From NCBI GenBank assembly GCA_036986255.1, contig BTRF01000016.1:1-13091 (forward strand): 13,091 bases of DNA. Direction: 5' to 3'. Position numbers and translations under genes: made by a program. The stretch is from BTRF01 sp036986255. GTDB lineage: Bacteria > Patescibacteriota > WWE3 > 9FT-COMBO-53-11. The notes under the pieces are model-generated. The model made no database searches, was not told the origin of the DNA, and worked only from the letters and a program-made list of their open reading frames with translations. Below, piece by piece: positions 12,912-13,091 of the stretch (positions are counted from its first letter, which is position 1; each line of letters opens with the position of its first letter).

Positions 12912-13091
12912 ATGGTTAAGCGTTTTTTGCTGGTTGCTGTACTGCTTTCTTTGCCAGTTGTAGCAACTGGGTCAATTGCGAGAACCATTTTTCCTTTTGA
13001 CGAACGGCCCACTGGTTCCGCTGAATGGGAAATTACAACGCAGTTCGATAATTACATTGGCGACGAAATCACTGCTCTAGTTCGCGTGACC
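12912..13091 (+). CDS. Secreted protein of unknown function (5' part)
   Basis: Sixty codons are visible before the window ends. The N-terminus is a clear signal peptide or anchor: M-V-K-R, then a hydrophobic stretch F-L-L-V-A-V-L-L-S-L-P-V-V-A-T-G, with possible cleavage near residues 18-23. The mature part (W-E-I-T-T-Q-F-D-N-Y-I-G-D-E) matches no family I can name. An excellent ribosome binding site, AAGGAAGGAGGAG, lies just upstream, suggesting strong translation. The gap from 12755 to 12911 before it holds the palindromic repeat at 12850 and a small GATAT/ATATC inverted repeat near 12821-12843; no convincing promoter was seen. Confidence 0.8.
   Translation, partial: MVKRFLLVAVLLSLPVVATGSIARTIFPFDERPTGSAEWEITTQFDNYIGDEITALVRVT

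Overview
The window looks like a chromosomal stretch of a Patescibacteria (Candidate Phyla Radiation) bacterium. This lineage call is inference. It rests on a compact type IV pilus operon with no PilN/O/P/Q-type genes in view, an archaeal-type short triosephosphate isomerase, small GC-rich palindromic intergenic repeats, and dense tRNA clustering. TGA acts as a normal stop (for example in the ATGA overlaps at 6636-6639 and 8093-8096), so this is not one of the lineages that recode UGA as glycine.

Layout. 1-1215: 3' part of a family 5 (peptide/nickel type) ABC substrate-binding protein, convergent and overlapping by 24 bp with a minus-strand triosephosphate isomerase (1192-1863). The isomerase is preceded by a 41-bp tandem duplication. 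1985-2572: a stand-alone GspG-like pseudopilin. 2585-3332: an RNA region with tRNA-Phe(GAA), tRNA-Gly(GCC), tRNA-Leu(CAG) and tRNA-Val(TAC). Three consecutive modules follow that carry only the 3' half of a tRNA (variable loop, T arm, 3' acceptor strand, CCA); two of them begin with a conserved hairpin.

3429-9918: one tightly packed pilus operon, pilB - pilC - GspH/FimT-like - PilV-like pseudopilin fused to a seven-repeat LVIVD propeller - PilW/GspJ-like - PilX/GspK-like - pilM-like. PilB powers assembly, PilC is the membrane platform, PilM is a cytoplasmic actin-like partner, and the four minor pilins match the H-I-J-K set that forms a pilus tip. The propeller-bearing pilin is the best candidate for a novel tip adhesin. 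9996-10457: the probable major pilin, with a TTG start and probably its own promoter, followed by strong tandem hairpins.

10577-10742: a consensus -10 box, then a leader that mimics the 5' end of the downstream tRNA in both sense and antisense orientation, then tRNA-Gln(TTG). 10828-12715: a moxR-type AAA+ ATPase overlapping a DUF58 protein gene, closed by a clear intrinsic terminator (12719-12754). 12912-13091: the start of a gene for a secreted protein of unknown function, cut by the window end.

The most unusual items are the propeller-pilin fusion with exactly two cysteines bracketing the propeller, the array of tRNA 3'-half modules, and the tRNA-Gln leader with mutually exclusive pairings.
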